From assembly GCF_013393905.1 (NCBI RefSeq), contig NZ_CP040272.1, forward strand, positions 7,573,501 to 7,637,500: a stretch of 64,000 bases of DNA. Direction: 5' to 3'. Below, piece by piece: positions 7,231 through 16,606 of this stretch. Origin of the DNA: Nostoc sp. C052. GTDB taxonomy: Bacteria > Cyanobacteriota > Cyanobacteriia > Cyanobacteriales > Nostocaceae. The notes under the pieces are model-generated. The model ran no database searches and had not been told where the DNA came from. It saw only the letters and a program-made list of their open reading frames with translations. Position numbers and translations under genes: made by a program. Positions within the stretch are counted from its first letter, which is position 1, and each line of letters begins with the position of its first letter.

Positions 7231-8946
7231 TTAAGTTGATTGTTCGTTGCTAACTTCGTGGAAAGCCGCCAACGCCTCTTCTAAGTGGTTAAAAAACCGA
7301 TTAGCACCGATTAAATCTGTCAGCCCATCCCGCTCGAACTGGACTTTTACCTCCGGTGACAGACCGGAGAGGACAAAAGTTACGTTCTGAAGGGATAATT
7401 CTTTGACGACATCCCGAATCGTTTGGGATGCGGAGTAGTCGATTTCAGTAATTGCTCTGGACTCCAGAATAAACCACTGCACGGGTGATTCCGCATTTTT
7501 CACGAGATTTTGCACCTCCTCTGAAAAGAAGCTGGCGTTAGCATAAAACAAGTCTCTACTAAACCGATAAACGATCAGACCAGATGCTGATACACTGCCG
7601 ATACGCACAGGAATCGGCTGCCATAATCTCTGAGCATCGGGAATAATGATTGCAGAATGCGGTCGATAACTATGACGCACATGCAAAATCAGCGACAAAA
7701 TAATTGCTAAAACAATACCCTCTTTAACACCGATAAAAACAACCGTAGCAGTAGTGACGATCGCAAGATAAAACTCCTCACGATGAGTCGAAAATATTGC
7801 CCGCATCCCCTGAATGTCAATCAATTTTAGTCCAATCAAAAATACAATTGCTGCTAAAACCGCATTCGGCAGATAGCTAATTGGTTGAGTGAAGAAGAGG
7901 ATGACTACTAATACCACTGCTACTGTGGTCAGTTGAGCTACTTGGCTTTGTCCTCCTGCTGTGTCAACAATTTCGGTTTTGGTCGGGCTACCATTGACCA
8001 CAAAGGTTCCACTCACCCCCGCCGCCAGATTCGCTAGAGCTAGACCCTCAAGGTCAATATTTTCTTGAAAGTCCTCGTTGTATCGAAAGGCGTAAGCGCG
8101 TGAGGTCGCTGCACTTTGGGCAATAATGACGATACAGCACGATAGGGCAATGCCAAACAATTGCCCAATTTCACTCAGAGCAACAGTAGGCAACCCAAAG
8201 GATGGCAGTCCGCTGGGGATAGATCCAACTACCATAACACCATGACTGGCAAAGTTAAACAGCCAACTGGCAAGAATTGCTACTATTACAGCCAGCAACG
8301 CACCTGGAAATTTTGGAAGCAATCTGTCGCATAGTTTAATGGTAATCAAGACTGCTAGAGAAATCGCGATCGCTAATGGGTTGGCATGGGGCAGACCTTC
8401 AAAGGTATTAATGATTTGCTGGATTGGATTATTCCCCCCGCCTTTTAAATCCAACAATCCACCTAATTGACCGATCGCTACTTGAATTCCTACCCCAGTC
8501 AAGAAACCTACCAACACGGTACGCGACAGAAAATCCGCTAAGAAACCCAGTCTAAACAGGCGTGCTAACAGTAAAAGTCCAGCTACTAAAATGGCGACTA
8601 ATTCTGAATACGCTAAATATTGGGAACTCCCCGACGCTGCCAAGCCTGATAGTCCAGCCGCCAGGATTGCGGCTGTTGCAGAGTCGGCAGCGACCACCAG
8701 ATGGCGAGAAGATCCAAAGAGCGCAAATGCCAAGGCTGGAAGAATAAGTGTATAAAGACCTGTGGCAATGGGCGTTCCGGCAATCTTTGTGTATCCCATA
8801 ACTTCCGGAATACCCAGTGCTGCTAGCACAATACCCGCAACGATATCATTCCCAATGGTGGCTGCTGTCAAAGGTAAAATTCCCTGAAACATGCGAAATC
8901 GCTTTTTAGTTGGATGCTGGGCTGTATTTGCGTTCAATTTCTTCAT
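7231..8946 (-). CDS. SulP-family anion transporter with STAS domain (sulfate/bicarbonate type)
   Basis: A 571-residue inner-membrane transporter. The transmembrane part covers roughly residues 25-420 with many hydrophobic helices. It includes the SulP N-terminal region AGIVLAALGIPEVMGYTKIAGTP and the segment FGSSRHLVVAADSATAAILA. The C-terminal STAS domain (about residues 435-560) contains FILESRAITEIDYSASQTI. I chose the ATG at 8946 (MKKLNANTAQ) over a TTG at 9009, because the latter would overlap the preceding relic and adds a non-family tail. Family members carry sulfate, molybdate or, as BicA, bicarbonate in cyanobacteria. The sequence read by eye does not decide which. A broken gene follows 14 bases downstream. 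Confidence 0.87.
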   Translation of the reverse strand: MKKLNANTAQHPTKKRFRMFQGILPLTAATIGNDIVAGIVLAALGIPEVMGYTKIAGTPIATGLYTLILPALAFALFGSSRHLVVAADSATAAILAAGLSGLAASGSSQYLAYSELVAILVAGLLLLARLFRLGFLADFLSRTVLVGFLTGVGIQVAIGQLGGLLDLKGGGNNPIQQIINTFEGLPHANPLAIAISLAVLITIKLCDRLLPKFPGALLAVIVAILASWLFNFASHGVMVVGSIPSGLPSFGLPTVALSEIGQLFGIALSCCIVIIAQSAATSRAYAFRYNEDFQENIDLEGLALANLAAGVSGTFVVNGSPTKTEIVDTAGGQSQVAQLTTVAVVLVVILFFTQPISYLPNAVLAAIVFLIGLKLIDIQGMRAIFSTHREEFYLAIVTTATVVFIGVKEGIVLAIILSLILHVRHSYRPHSAIIIPDAQRLWQPIPVRIGSVSASGLIVYRFSRDLFYANASFFSEEVQNLVKNAESPVQWFILESRAITEIDYSASQTIRDVVKELSLQNVTFVLSGLSPEVKVQFERDGLTDLIGANRFFNHLEEALAAFHEVSNEQST

Positions 8947-8974
8947 TATTTCGGATTCAAATCCTTGTCCAAAA

Positions 8975-9436
8975 TTATTCCTCGATTGCCTTGATCTGCC
9001 CTGCCGCAATTGCGTCAGCTAGTGCTTTGTAATCCCGCTCTGTTTGGTCAGCGTAAGCAACCGCAAAATTAGCGATCGCCTGCTCAAATGTGTTACTTTG
9101 ACCGAGATAACCACTAATAGCAAATCGATTCCCCGAACGAGCATGACTGTGCGCCAGCGCCCAACCACATAAATGGGAGTAGCCCTTCAAATCCGTCTCC
9201 GACATTCCTTCAATCTCGACAGAAGTTTTCATATCTCTGAGTTGCCGCAGGTAGAAGTCATGCCCACATTTCTCTCTGGTGTACCGTATCCACCAAAGTT
9301 GGACAAATGGCTGTCTCCACAACAATACCGTTGCCAATTTACGAGGGTGGGTTGATGATCCTTGCACCATTAACTCGCTGTTCTCTGAGGTTTGGCAAAA
9401 ACAATAAGTCATAAAAATTCCTTTGGGGTTTACCAC
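8975..9436 (-). pseudogene. DUF2252 protein gene with large internal deletion
   Basis: The last ~85 residues of the minus-strand frame are clearly the C-terminus of DUF2252 proteins: DFYLRQLRDMK, then LCGWALAHSHARSGN, AISGYLGQS and AIANFAVAYADQTERDYKAL. Immediately upstream but in another frame lies the N-terminal hallmark CGDSHLSNFGGYGTPERN of the same family. In intact members these two motifs are hundreds of residues apart. The gene has therefore lost its whole middle, with the junction near 9265, plus its true start; there is an in-frame stop just before the N-terminal motif. No product is expected. It lies 28 bases upstream of sulP on the same strand. Confidence 0.82.
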
Positions 9437-9634
9437 AAGGTTTTTTAACGTATTGCCCGTAGTATAAAGGTTCTAACAGTCCCATCTATCTCAGAAGCTA
9501 AACGTTTATGTATGGGGATTTTGCCAGTTTTTGCCAAAATTTTTGTAGGCTCTTATTTTGGCAAAGGTATTGATCAGGTCATGTAAATTGATTTTTTATT
9601 GTTTGTGAGAAATCCGGGTTAAAGTACCTAGAGA

Positions 9635-11893
9635 TCAACGCCAGGTACGTAGAAGGGATTTTACCACTAGCAGCGACCTGTTTAATATTAAAGATATGCC
9701 CCCATCGCTGTACACCTTCTTGAGCTTATTAGTCACAAGAGAAAGTATTTCCATACCCGTCATATTAACATTAAATTCAACTGTGTTTTGTGAAGGATTA
9801 TCCCACAACCAAGATGCACCATTTTGATTTAGTAAATGATAAATCTCTACCCCATAATCTTGGTATAGCTGAGGATGTTCTTCAGCAATTAACTCATAAA
9901 GATAAAGCAGTTGTTCGCGGTTGCCCTTTTGCAAGCGGGAATCAGAACGAATGCGATAAAAATAGTGCAGTTCAGGAATTACAATTCCCAGCCAACCTTT
10001 TTCACACATATTAACCCAGCATTCGTAATCTTCTAAATTCTCTGCCAACAGAGATTTCATCCCACCAGCAGCAAGGTAAGCAGCCTTTCGCACCACAGTA
10101 CAAACGCCAAGAGTGTTGTGACAAAGTAGATAAGGAAATTCCGTATTCCAAGCCACCCAAACTTTTTCGGAATTACCAAACTCTTTAATCCAAGAAGCAA
10201 CAAAACCAACATTTTTGTATTGCTTTAAAATCTTTGATGCTTGTGTATAAAAAGTTGGAGAAACTTGATCATCAGCATCCAGAAAAGCAATGTATTCACC
10301 ACTTGCTATCTCTACCATTTTATTTCTCGCTGTGGCTACACCAAGATTTTTGGAGTGAATAATTTTCAGGTTACTATATGTTTGCTCGATAACTGCTAGA
10401 GTTTCGAAACTCTTTTTGTCTGTACTACCATCGTTGAAAATAATCACTTCTAAGTCAGGATAGGTTGAGGCAAATACAGAGTTGAGTGTTTCACCTATGT
10501 AGTGACCGCAGTTGTAGAATGGAATGCAAATAGAGATTCTACCTTTGATGCTTATATCTGTATCTACAACTAAAGACGACGGATAAGAAACTTTGCCGTG
10601 AGGTAGATAGTTTAAAGAGGGAAAAATATTTCTATCTTCATGCTGCCCAATAAGTTTTTTTAAATGTGCCATCCGTTTTGACAATACATTTTCCGGGGCA
10701 GAAATTTTCAAAATTAAAGTCCGAGCTTTTAACCCTAGCTCTATAATTTCAGTTGTTGAATAACTGAGAACCTGGTTTAATTTATTAGCGAAATCATTAC
10801 TCTTCTGCCAATCAAAAACTAAACCTCCTTGGATTGCTGCTGTTTGTAACATTTCAATATGACCAACAGCAGATGAGGCTAAAATCGCTTTACCTAAAAG
10901 CATAGACTCCAAGCAAGTATTAGGAAAATTTTCCCAGAGAGAGGGAAGAACTACGCACCATGCTTTCTTCACTCTTTCATATAGTTGTGCCTGGGGTAGA
11001 GGTGAAGAAATTATTAGTTTACCTGAATTAATATATTGACGATATTTTTCTGTTAAATAAGCTTTCATATAACAGCCTTGGAGGTGATACCAAGTATCGC
11101 CACCAATGGCTGTAAGTTGAAAATTTATGCCTGCATCCCACAACTGACTGCAAGCTTCTAACAAGGGGATAATACCTTTTCTAACTTCTAACCTACCGAA
11201 GTAAACTATATCTCCCGGCGTGGGTAAGGATAATGGTAAGTGCTCTTGATGTAAAAGTTTCTGAGGTGCTGGTAAAGGGATAATTTCAATGTCGAGATCG
11301 GGATTTAAAGTCGTTTTTACCTGCTGGGCAATGTACTGAGTAGGAGCGAAAATTCCATCCGCAGCCAGAATGCAAAACTTTTCCATTCTTCCTACCCAGT
11401 AATCACAAAGATGATAACTAGGCATTTTGTCAGCAGGATAAAGCAGATATTGAGGACTATGTAGGTTGAGAACTATGGGTACTCTTTGTAGTTCTGGACA
11501 GCCTAATAACTTTTTTTGTAATAAAAAATAAGCAATCCCGCTATAGTCTTCGCTCTCAATAATATCTGGTTGGCCATGAGTGCGAATATAATTAATGACT
11601 TCCTCTGCTAACTGATAGCTGATTGCCCCCCAGTAACCCATAACGTTATGTGGGAAGGCTGGATGAGTTTCAGAACGGGGATGAGCTTTTGGAGAATTTA
11701 ATAAATAAGTATCTTTAGGAACTATTTTAATAATTTTCAGCTTGTTTTTTTCTTCAATTCCTGTTTGAGGACTGCGGGCAAAAACAGTGATGTCATGTCC
11801 AGCATCAGAAAACATCGCCGCCATATTGCCGACATAGGTAGCAATCCCACCAGGAACTGGAGGACATTCACTGGCAATCAAAAATATCTTCAT
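9635..11893 (-). CDS. Bifunctional glycosyltransferase, GT4-GT2 fusion
   Basis: A 752-residue cytoplasmic protein with two glycosyltransferase units. Residues 1 to about 400 are a GT-B fold of family GT4: the start MKIFLIASECPPVPGGIATY has the Gly-rich loop of this family, and later come IVYFGRLEVRKG and LPSLWENFPNTCLESMLLGK with the donor-binding Glu. Residues about 449-690 are a GT-A fold of family GT2: RISICIPFYNCGHYI, then NDGST near 487 and the metal-binding FLDADD near 541. Two sugars could thus be added by one polypeptide. It is the second gene of a minus-strand pair, separated by four bases from another GT2-GT4 fusion in the opposite domain order, so the two are probably translated from one message. 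Confidence 0.88.
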   Translation of the reverse strand: MKIFLIASECPPVPGGIATYVGNMAAMFSDAGHDITVFARSPQTGIEEKNKLKIIKIVPKDTYLLNSPKAHPRSETHPAFPHNVMGYWGAISYQLAEEVINYIRTHGQPDIIESEDYSGIAYFLLQKKLLGCPELQRVPIVLNLHSPQYLLYPADKMPSYHLCDYWVGRMEKFCILAADGIFAPTQYIAQQVKTTLNPDLDIEIIPLPAPQKLLHQEHLPLSLPTPGDIVYFGRLEVRKGIIPLLEACSQLWDAGINFQLTAIGGDTWYHLQGCYMKAYLTEKYRQYINSGKLIISSPLPQAQLYERVKKAWCVVLPSLWENFPNTCLESMLLGKAILASSAVGHIEMLQTAAIQGGLVFDWQKSNDFANKLNQVLSYSTTEIIELGLKARTLILKISAPENVLSKRMAHLKKLIGQHEDRNIFPSLNYLPHGKVSYPSSLVVDTDISIKGRISICIPFYNCGHYIGETLNSVFASTYPDLEVIIFNDGSTDKKSFETLAVIEQTYSNLKIIHSKNLGVATARNKMVEIASGEYIAFLDADDQVSPTFYTQASKILKQYKNVGFVASWIKEFGNSEKVWVAWNTEFPYLLCHNTLGVCTVVRKAAYLAAGGMKSLLAENLEDYECWVNMCEKGWLGIVIPELHYFYRIRSDSRLQKGNREQLLYLYELIAEEHPQLYQDYGVEIYHLLNQNGASWLWDNPSQNTVEFNVNMTGMEILSLVTNKLKKVYSDGGISLILNRSLLVVKSLLRTWR

Positions 11894-11897
11894 ATAT

Positions 11898-14183
11898 TTA
11901 GATTTCCTCTTCTTGAGTCAAACGAAGTGATCGCTTGAGTTTAAACCACAGTGTTCTGAATTTCCAGAACTTGGATGATTCCATCGCTCGTTTTTTCCAA
12001 CCTAATTCGTGTTTTTCTTGTTCAAGTTGATGTGTTTTTCTCTCCAAGTGACGCTTTTCTTGCCATAAATTGCTTAAAGCTTGTTCTTGGTGCAGGTATT
12101 CTAGGGCAAGAAGTAGCATTTCTTCAGTTAAAGCCAGATTAATGATTGGTTTGGTTCTGGTTGGGCATGAAGCGATCGCCTCAGTAAATAGGGTATCTAT
12201 GCGTTCAACCATCTTATCTAAGGAAAATAGTTCAACGACTCGTTGCCGCGCATAGTAACCGATTTTACAACGCAACTCGCTATCTTGAATTAAAGGAATT
12301 AATGCTTTCAGGTATGACTCGACTTCGCTGATCTCATTTTCTGCTTTAGGAACTAAAAACCCAGTTCCAGGTATGACTAATTCTGCTTGTCCTCCAACAT
12401 CTGAAGCAACGACTGGTAATTGCATAGACATTGCTTCGTAAATCACCAGAGAAATCCCTTCATAAGCTGATGGGAGTAACAAGATGTCTGTTGCACAATA
12501 AATAGCAAGCATTTCTTCAGGATTAATAGCAGGCAATATATGAAAGTGTGAATCTAAACCAAAATGATTAATTTTAGCTTGCATTTCCGGCAACAAATAA
12601 CCATTACCCACAACAATTATTGAGACGTTGAAAGAGCGATTAACTAGTTTTTGAACAATCTCAATTAAAAGTAGAGGACGTTTCTGTTCTACTAACCTTG
12701 CCGGAAATAGGATTACAACTGACTCATGAGGAATTTTCAGTTGCGATCGCACTTGGTCACGTTTCTTTTTATCCTGCACCCATTTATTAGTATCAACGTT
12801 AGTATAACTAACTTGCAATTCCTCAGTAGTTTGCGGATTCAGACATCGATAATATTCCGCAAGGTGATGACAGGAGATGATTTGTAAGTCCAAAAATTGG
12901 CTAAATTTACACGAAAGACGTGGATATCCACATCCACGCCAACCAGGATCTATAGTATGAGTAAAGTCAATAAAAGCGATATCAGGAAATTCGTGACGCA
13001 GTAAAGGTAAGAAGTAATAAGCGATGTAAGAATTAGAAATAAAGACAAGATCAATTTGACGTGATTGAATAATATATTTAGTGAAGTCTAACCAGTCACT
13101 ATCTTGTAAAAAATTGGGCAAATGAAATATATCTGATGTGACTGCATAAAAATGTTTCTGCCAAGGATGCTCTGATTTGGAAGTTGTAACAATAGTCAGT
13201 TCATAACCACGATTTGCTAATAGAGTCACTAAATCGATATTAAATTTGTCAGCACCACCAACTTCTAAGTGAGGGAAAAAGCAAAGTATGTACTTGCTGG
13301 AGTAGTCTTTTTCAAGAGGATTAATAATATCTATTTTCGGGAAGCGGGAATCCGAAGTAAAGTTATATCGTTCGATACTGATATCGGGAAGATAATTGTG
13401 ATTAAAAAAATTTTCATAGCGAGATTGAATTAATTCTGTGACTCGTTTTTCTTCTGTAACATTTGCTTTAGAAATTGTTAGTAAACCAGAATCAAGGCGA
13501 CGGTAGCAATCTAAGTATTCAGGTATTGTCCAACCTTTTTGGTTGTTGGCTATGGCTTTGAGCCATCTTTCCCAATCTTCGTAAAATCTCAGATTTTCAT
13601 CAAATCCCCCCAGACAGTCGAAGTCTGACTTGCGATAAAGTAATCTACCTGTAACCCAATTTTGGTGAATAAATTGCGAGGGTTTATTAAAGCCGTGAGT
13701 CCACCAATATTCTTGAGCTTGAAAACCAACTGAGTAGGAGTTAACAAAGGAAAACTCTCGATGAGTTTCCAAAAATAGCACACACTTCTCTATGTAAGTA
13801 GGATCAATCAGGTCATCTAAGTCCATGAAAAATAAGTACTTACCCGTTGCATAGGTAATGGCTGTGTTCCTACCTGCTGCTAGTCCTTTGTTAGTATGAT
13901 GCTGCAAGGTTTTAATTTTTCCGTATCTTTTGGGTAAAGATTGAAACAAGACGCACGCTTCTGGTTCGGTAGAGCAGTCATCAACAATTATCCATTCAAA
14001 ATTTTGGAATGTCTGATTGATTATAGATTTATAAGTAGCTTCAAAATACTTATGGGCGTTAAAGAATGAAGAAATAATGGATACAACTGGTTGCTGATAT
14101 ACTGGACTAGAAAATTTACATTTTCTCCTTTGCAGTACATTGATAAATTCGCTGACAGCAAGGAAAGGTGTAACTGTAGACAT
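11898..14183 (-). CDS. Bifunctional glycosyltransferase, GT2-GT4 fusion with C-terminal coiled coil
   Basis: A 761-residue protein. The N-terminal GT2 domain begins at about residue 32 (PVVSIISSFFNAHKYF), with WIIVDDCST and the metal-binding FFMDLDD. A GT4 domain starts near residue 295 (LCFFPHLEVGGADKFNIDLV) and has a complete C-terminal half: LFPARLVEQKRPLLLIEI near 488 and LLPSAYEGISLVIYEAMSM near 560. The last 60 residues form a charged helix (HLERKTHQLEQEKHELGWKK) likely to be a coiled coil for partner binding. It is transcribed away from the ABC transporter pair at 14.2 kb and precedes the GT4-GT2 gene by four bases. Its GT2 and GT4 parts are paralogous to the C-terminal third of the 1593-residue protein at 30.2 kb. 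Confidence 0.88.
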   Translation of the reverse strand: MSTVTPFLAVSEFINVLQRRKCKFSSPVYQQPVVSIISSFFNAHKYFEATYKSIINQTFQNFEWIIVDDCSTEPEACVLFQSLPKRYGKIKTLQHHTNKGLAAGRNTAITYATGKYLFFMDLDDLIDPTYIEKCVLFLETHREFSFVNSYSVGFQAQEYWWTHGFNKPSQFIHQNWVTGRLLYRKSDFDCLGGFDENLRFYEDWERWLKAIANNQKGWTIPEYLDCYRRLDSGLLTISKANVTEEKRVTELIQSRYENFFNHNYLPDISIERYNFTSDSRFPKIDIINPLEKDYSSKYILCFFPHLEVGGADKFNIDLVTLLANRGYELTIVTTSKSEHPWQKHFYAVTSDIFHLPNFLQDSDWLDFTKYIIQSRQIDLVFISNSYIAYYFLPLLRHEFPDIAFIDFTHTIDPGWRGCGYPRLSCKFSQFLDLQIISCHHLAEYYRCLNPQTTEELQVSYTNVDTNKWVQDKKKRDQVRSQLKIPHESVVILFPARLVEQKRPLLLIEIVQKLVNRSFNVSIIVVGNGYLLPEMQAKINHFGLDSHFHILPAINPEEMLAIYCATDILLLPSAYEGISLVIYEAMSMQLPVVASDVGGQAELVIPGTGFLVPKAENEISEVESYLKALIPLIQDSELRCKIGYYARQRVVELFSLDKMVERIDTLFTEAIASCPTRTKPIINLALTEEMLLLALEYLHQEQALSNLWQEKRHLERKTHQLEQEKHELGWKKRAMESSKFWKFRTLWFKLKRSLRLTQEEEI

Positions 14184-14250
14184 AAAACAAGCAAACTGCT
14201 AGTGTTTATCTTGATTGTTAGTTGCTTACCTGCCTTGGAATTAACTTCCA

Positions 14251-15141
14251 ATGCCAATAACCCAAGTGCGTTTCAATACACTTAAGTTAAAAATGATACT
14301 TTATAAACATCATTTGGCAAGCAATCTTAAAAATTGTATACAATTGCCAGGTATGAAAAATTACTTATTTTTTAATAATCTTTACAAATATCGGCGCTAC
14401 ATTTTTTACAACGCTTGGTATGAATTGCGTTATCGCTATGCTGGTACGGGTATAGGTATCCTTTGGAACATTATTAATCCTCTGTGCGAAATTCTCATTT
14501 ACACAGTTGTATTTTCTTTACTGCTTTCTCGTGGTGTGCGGGGGAGTTCCTACGCTTTATATCTGATGGCTGGACTGCTACCTTGGCGGACATTTGCGGA
14601 AACTATTGCTAGTGGTAGCAATGCTTTTGTACAAAATTCTATTTATCTGCGGCGTTTAGCAATTCCTTCTGAGGTTTTTGTGGCTAAAGTCACTTTAACT
14701 TCGCTATTTCTGCTGTTTATTTACCTAGCTTTAGTGCTTCCTATTGGTATTTTGTTAGGTGGGAATCTAGGTTTTGGAATATTGTTATTACCAGTGTTGG
14801 GATTACTTTTAGAAGGCTTAGGTTTTGGTATGGGGTTAATTTTAGCTAACTTACAAACTCTTTTTCCCGATGTCAAGCAGATTTTACAATTTTTAATTCC
14901 CTTATGGAGTTGGATGATACCTATTTTTTATCCAGAATCCATTGTTCCCAAAAATATTTTACCTTGGCTTTATCTGAATCCACCCTATGCATATATTCAG
15001 TCAGTTCGCAATATCATTTTAGAAAATCAAATGCCAGGATTTCATGTTTGGCTAATTATGCTTGGGTGGCTAGCTTTATTTGTTTGGTTAGGTAATGTTG
15101 TCAATCAAAAGCTCCAAGATGAGATTAGAGATGTGATATGA
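14251..15141 (+). CDS. ABC-2 type polysaccharide export permease (Wzm-like)
   Basis: An integral inner-membrane protein with six likely transmembrane helices, of the Wzm/TagG/RfbA type that exports O-antigen or other surface glycans made in the cytoplasm. Typical text is the amphipathic start YRRYIFYNAWYELRYRYAGT followed by GILWNIINPLCEILIYTVVF, and later LFPDVKQILQFLIPLWSWM before PIFYP. The full frame gives 296 residues, but the first ~34 are not family-like. An ATG at 14353 (MKNYLFFNN) gives a more usual N-terminus; no start has a good ribosome site. The gene overlaps the ATPase gene by four bases (ATGA) and is divergent from the glycosyltransferase pair. Confidence 0.88.
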   Translation: MPITQVRFNTLKLKMILYKHHLASNLKNCIQLPGMKNYLFFNNLYKYRRYIFYNAWYELRYRYAGTGIGILWNIINPLCEILIYTVVFSLLLSRGVRGSSYALYLMAGLLPWRTFAETIASGSNAFVQNSIYLRRLAIPSEVFVAKVTLTSLFLLFIYLALVLPIGILLGGNLGFGILLLPVLGLLLEGLGFGMGLILANLQTLFPDVKQILQFLIPLWSWMIPIFYPESIVPKNILPWLYLNPPYAYIQSVRNIILENQMPGFHVWLIMLGWLALFVWLGNVVNQKLQDEIRDVI

Positions 15142-16493
15142 GTGATAATATTATTTTGCAGGTGAATAATTTAAGTAAATGTTTTAAGATTTATGCAAAT
15201 CCCTGGCATCGTGCTAAAGAATGGTTAAGTTTAGGAAAGAACACTTATCATCAGCCTTTTTGGTCATTGAAAGATGTGTCTTTTTCAGTGCGTAAAGGCG
15301 ATTTTTTTGGTATTGTTGGGGAAAATGGAGCGGGTAAAAGTACATTATTAAAAATAATTACCGGGGTGTTGAAGCCAACATCAGGAACTTATCAATTAAA
15401 TGGTAAAGTTCTCTCACTGCTAGAATTAGGAACTGATTTTAATCCCGAACTTAGTGGACGAGGAAATGCAATTTACAGCGCTGAATTGTTGGGATTTCCT
15501 GAAGGATATGTCCAAGAACGAATAAAAGAAATTGAAGAATTTTCGGAATTGGGAGATTTTTTTGACCGTCCCATGAAGTTGTATTCTTCTGGAATGAAGA
15601 CAAGATTAGCTTTTTCTTTATTTGCGTTTCTAGAATGTGATGTTCTGATTTTAGATGAAGTTTTAGCAGTTGGAGATATTTTCTTTCAACAGAAATGCTA
15701 TGCCCGTCTTGAGGAACTGATAGCAAAGCAGATTACGATCATTTTAGTGACTCACCAATTAGCATCGGTACAGCAATATTGTAAAGAGGTGATTGTACTG
15801 CATCGTGGAGAAAAAATCTTTCAAGGAGAATCGATGAAAGGTATTATTAAGTTCCATCAACTAAAGATGGGTTTGGCTAATAATGTTTCTCCGACTGTTC
15901 TTCAAGAAAAGGTAGAAGTACCTTTAGAAATACCGGATGATTTTTTTTGGCCTGCTGATGAAGTTTTTATTCCTGTTTCTTTTCCCCAGGCAAATTATGC
16001 TCAACTAATTAGTTACACTATTTGTAACGTTAAGGGTAAGGGCTGCGTCAATTTTTTGCAAGGCGAACAAGCTTATTTTTGTTGCGAATTTCAACTGAAG
16101 GAAACTATTGGTGTACCAATTGCTGTTGTCATGATTACTAATAAGTTTAATGTGGTAATTCATAGTAAGTCTTCCTGTCTACAAAAGGTTAGCATTCCTA
16201 AGCAAGTTCATCATGGCGATCGCGTGCGTTTTTGTCGTAGTATTACCCTGAGTATAGCTCCCGGTGAATACGTTCTCGGTTTTGCTTTGCTAACAATGCA
16301 GGCTGATGATTATGCTCGCATTGATGAACTTCCCCAAGTGGAATTTAACAGCCGATTTCAGATTTGCGATGTTTATGAAAAAGTAGGTGTTTTTTACGTT
16401 ACGTCTCATTATAGTAACAATCATCACTCTCACTTTGGATTATGTAATTTACCGGGAAACGGGCAAATTCAAGTTATTACAAGCTCAAAGTAG
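15138..16493 (+). CDS. ABC transporter ATP-binding protein with C-terminal glycan-recognition-type domain (Wzt-like)
   Basis: A 451-residue ATPase. The nucleotide-binding domain spans residues 1 to about 245: Walker A GENGAGKST at 61-69, ABC signature YSSGMKTRLAFS near 150 and Walker B CDVLILDEVLAVGD. After a linker, residues ~260-440 form a beta-rich domain (for example PEDQ-free strands such as YAQLISYTICNVKGKGCVNF and YVLGFALLTMQ) in the position of the Wzt C-terminal domain. In characterised systems that domain binds the modified non-reducing end of the glycan and so ties chain termination to export. Start and stop overlap with the permease gene shows co-translation. The presence of this domain predicts a capped chain; the GT4-methyltransferase at 18.7 kb is a candidate for making the cap. 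Confidence 0.9.
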   Translation: MSDNIILQVNNLSKCFKIYANPWHRAKEWLSLGKNTYHQPFWSLKDVSFSVRKGDFFGIVGENGAGKSTLLKIITGVLKPTSGTYQLNGKVLSLLELGTDFNPELSGRGNAIYSAELLGFPEGYVQERIKEIEEFSELGDFFDRPMKLYSSGMKTRLAFSLFAFLECDVLILDEVLAVGDIFFQQKCYARLEELIAKQITIILVTHQLASVQQYCKEVIVLHRGEKIFQGESMKGIIKFHQLKMGLANNVSPTVLQEKVEVPLEIPDDFFWPADEVFIPVSFPQANYAQLISYTICNVKGKGCVNFLQGEQAYFCCEFQLKETIGVPIAVVMITNKFNVVIHSKSSCLQKVSIPKQVHHGDRVRFCRSITLSIAPGEYVLGFALLTMQADDYARIDELPQVEFNSRFQICDVYEKVGVFYVTSHYSNNHHSHFGLCNLPGNGQIQVITSSK

Positions 16494-16606
16494 TAACAAG
16501 CGATCGCTCTTCTACTAATTTTCACTTGAGTTGACAAAAGTTACTTGAGATTTTCGACACCAGCACCTTCGATAACTGAGTTTAAGAGATAGCAAAAATA
16601 ATAATT

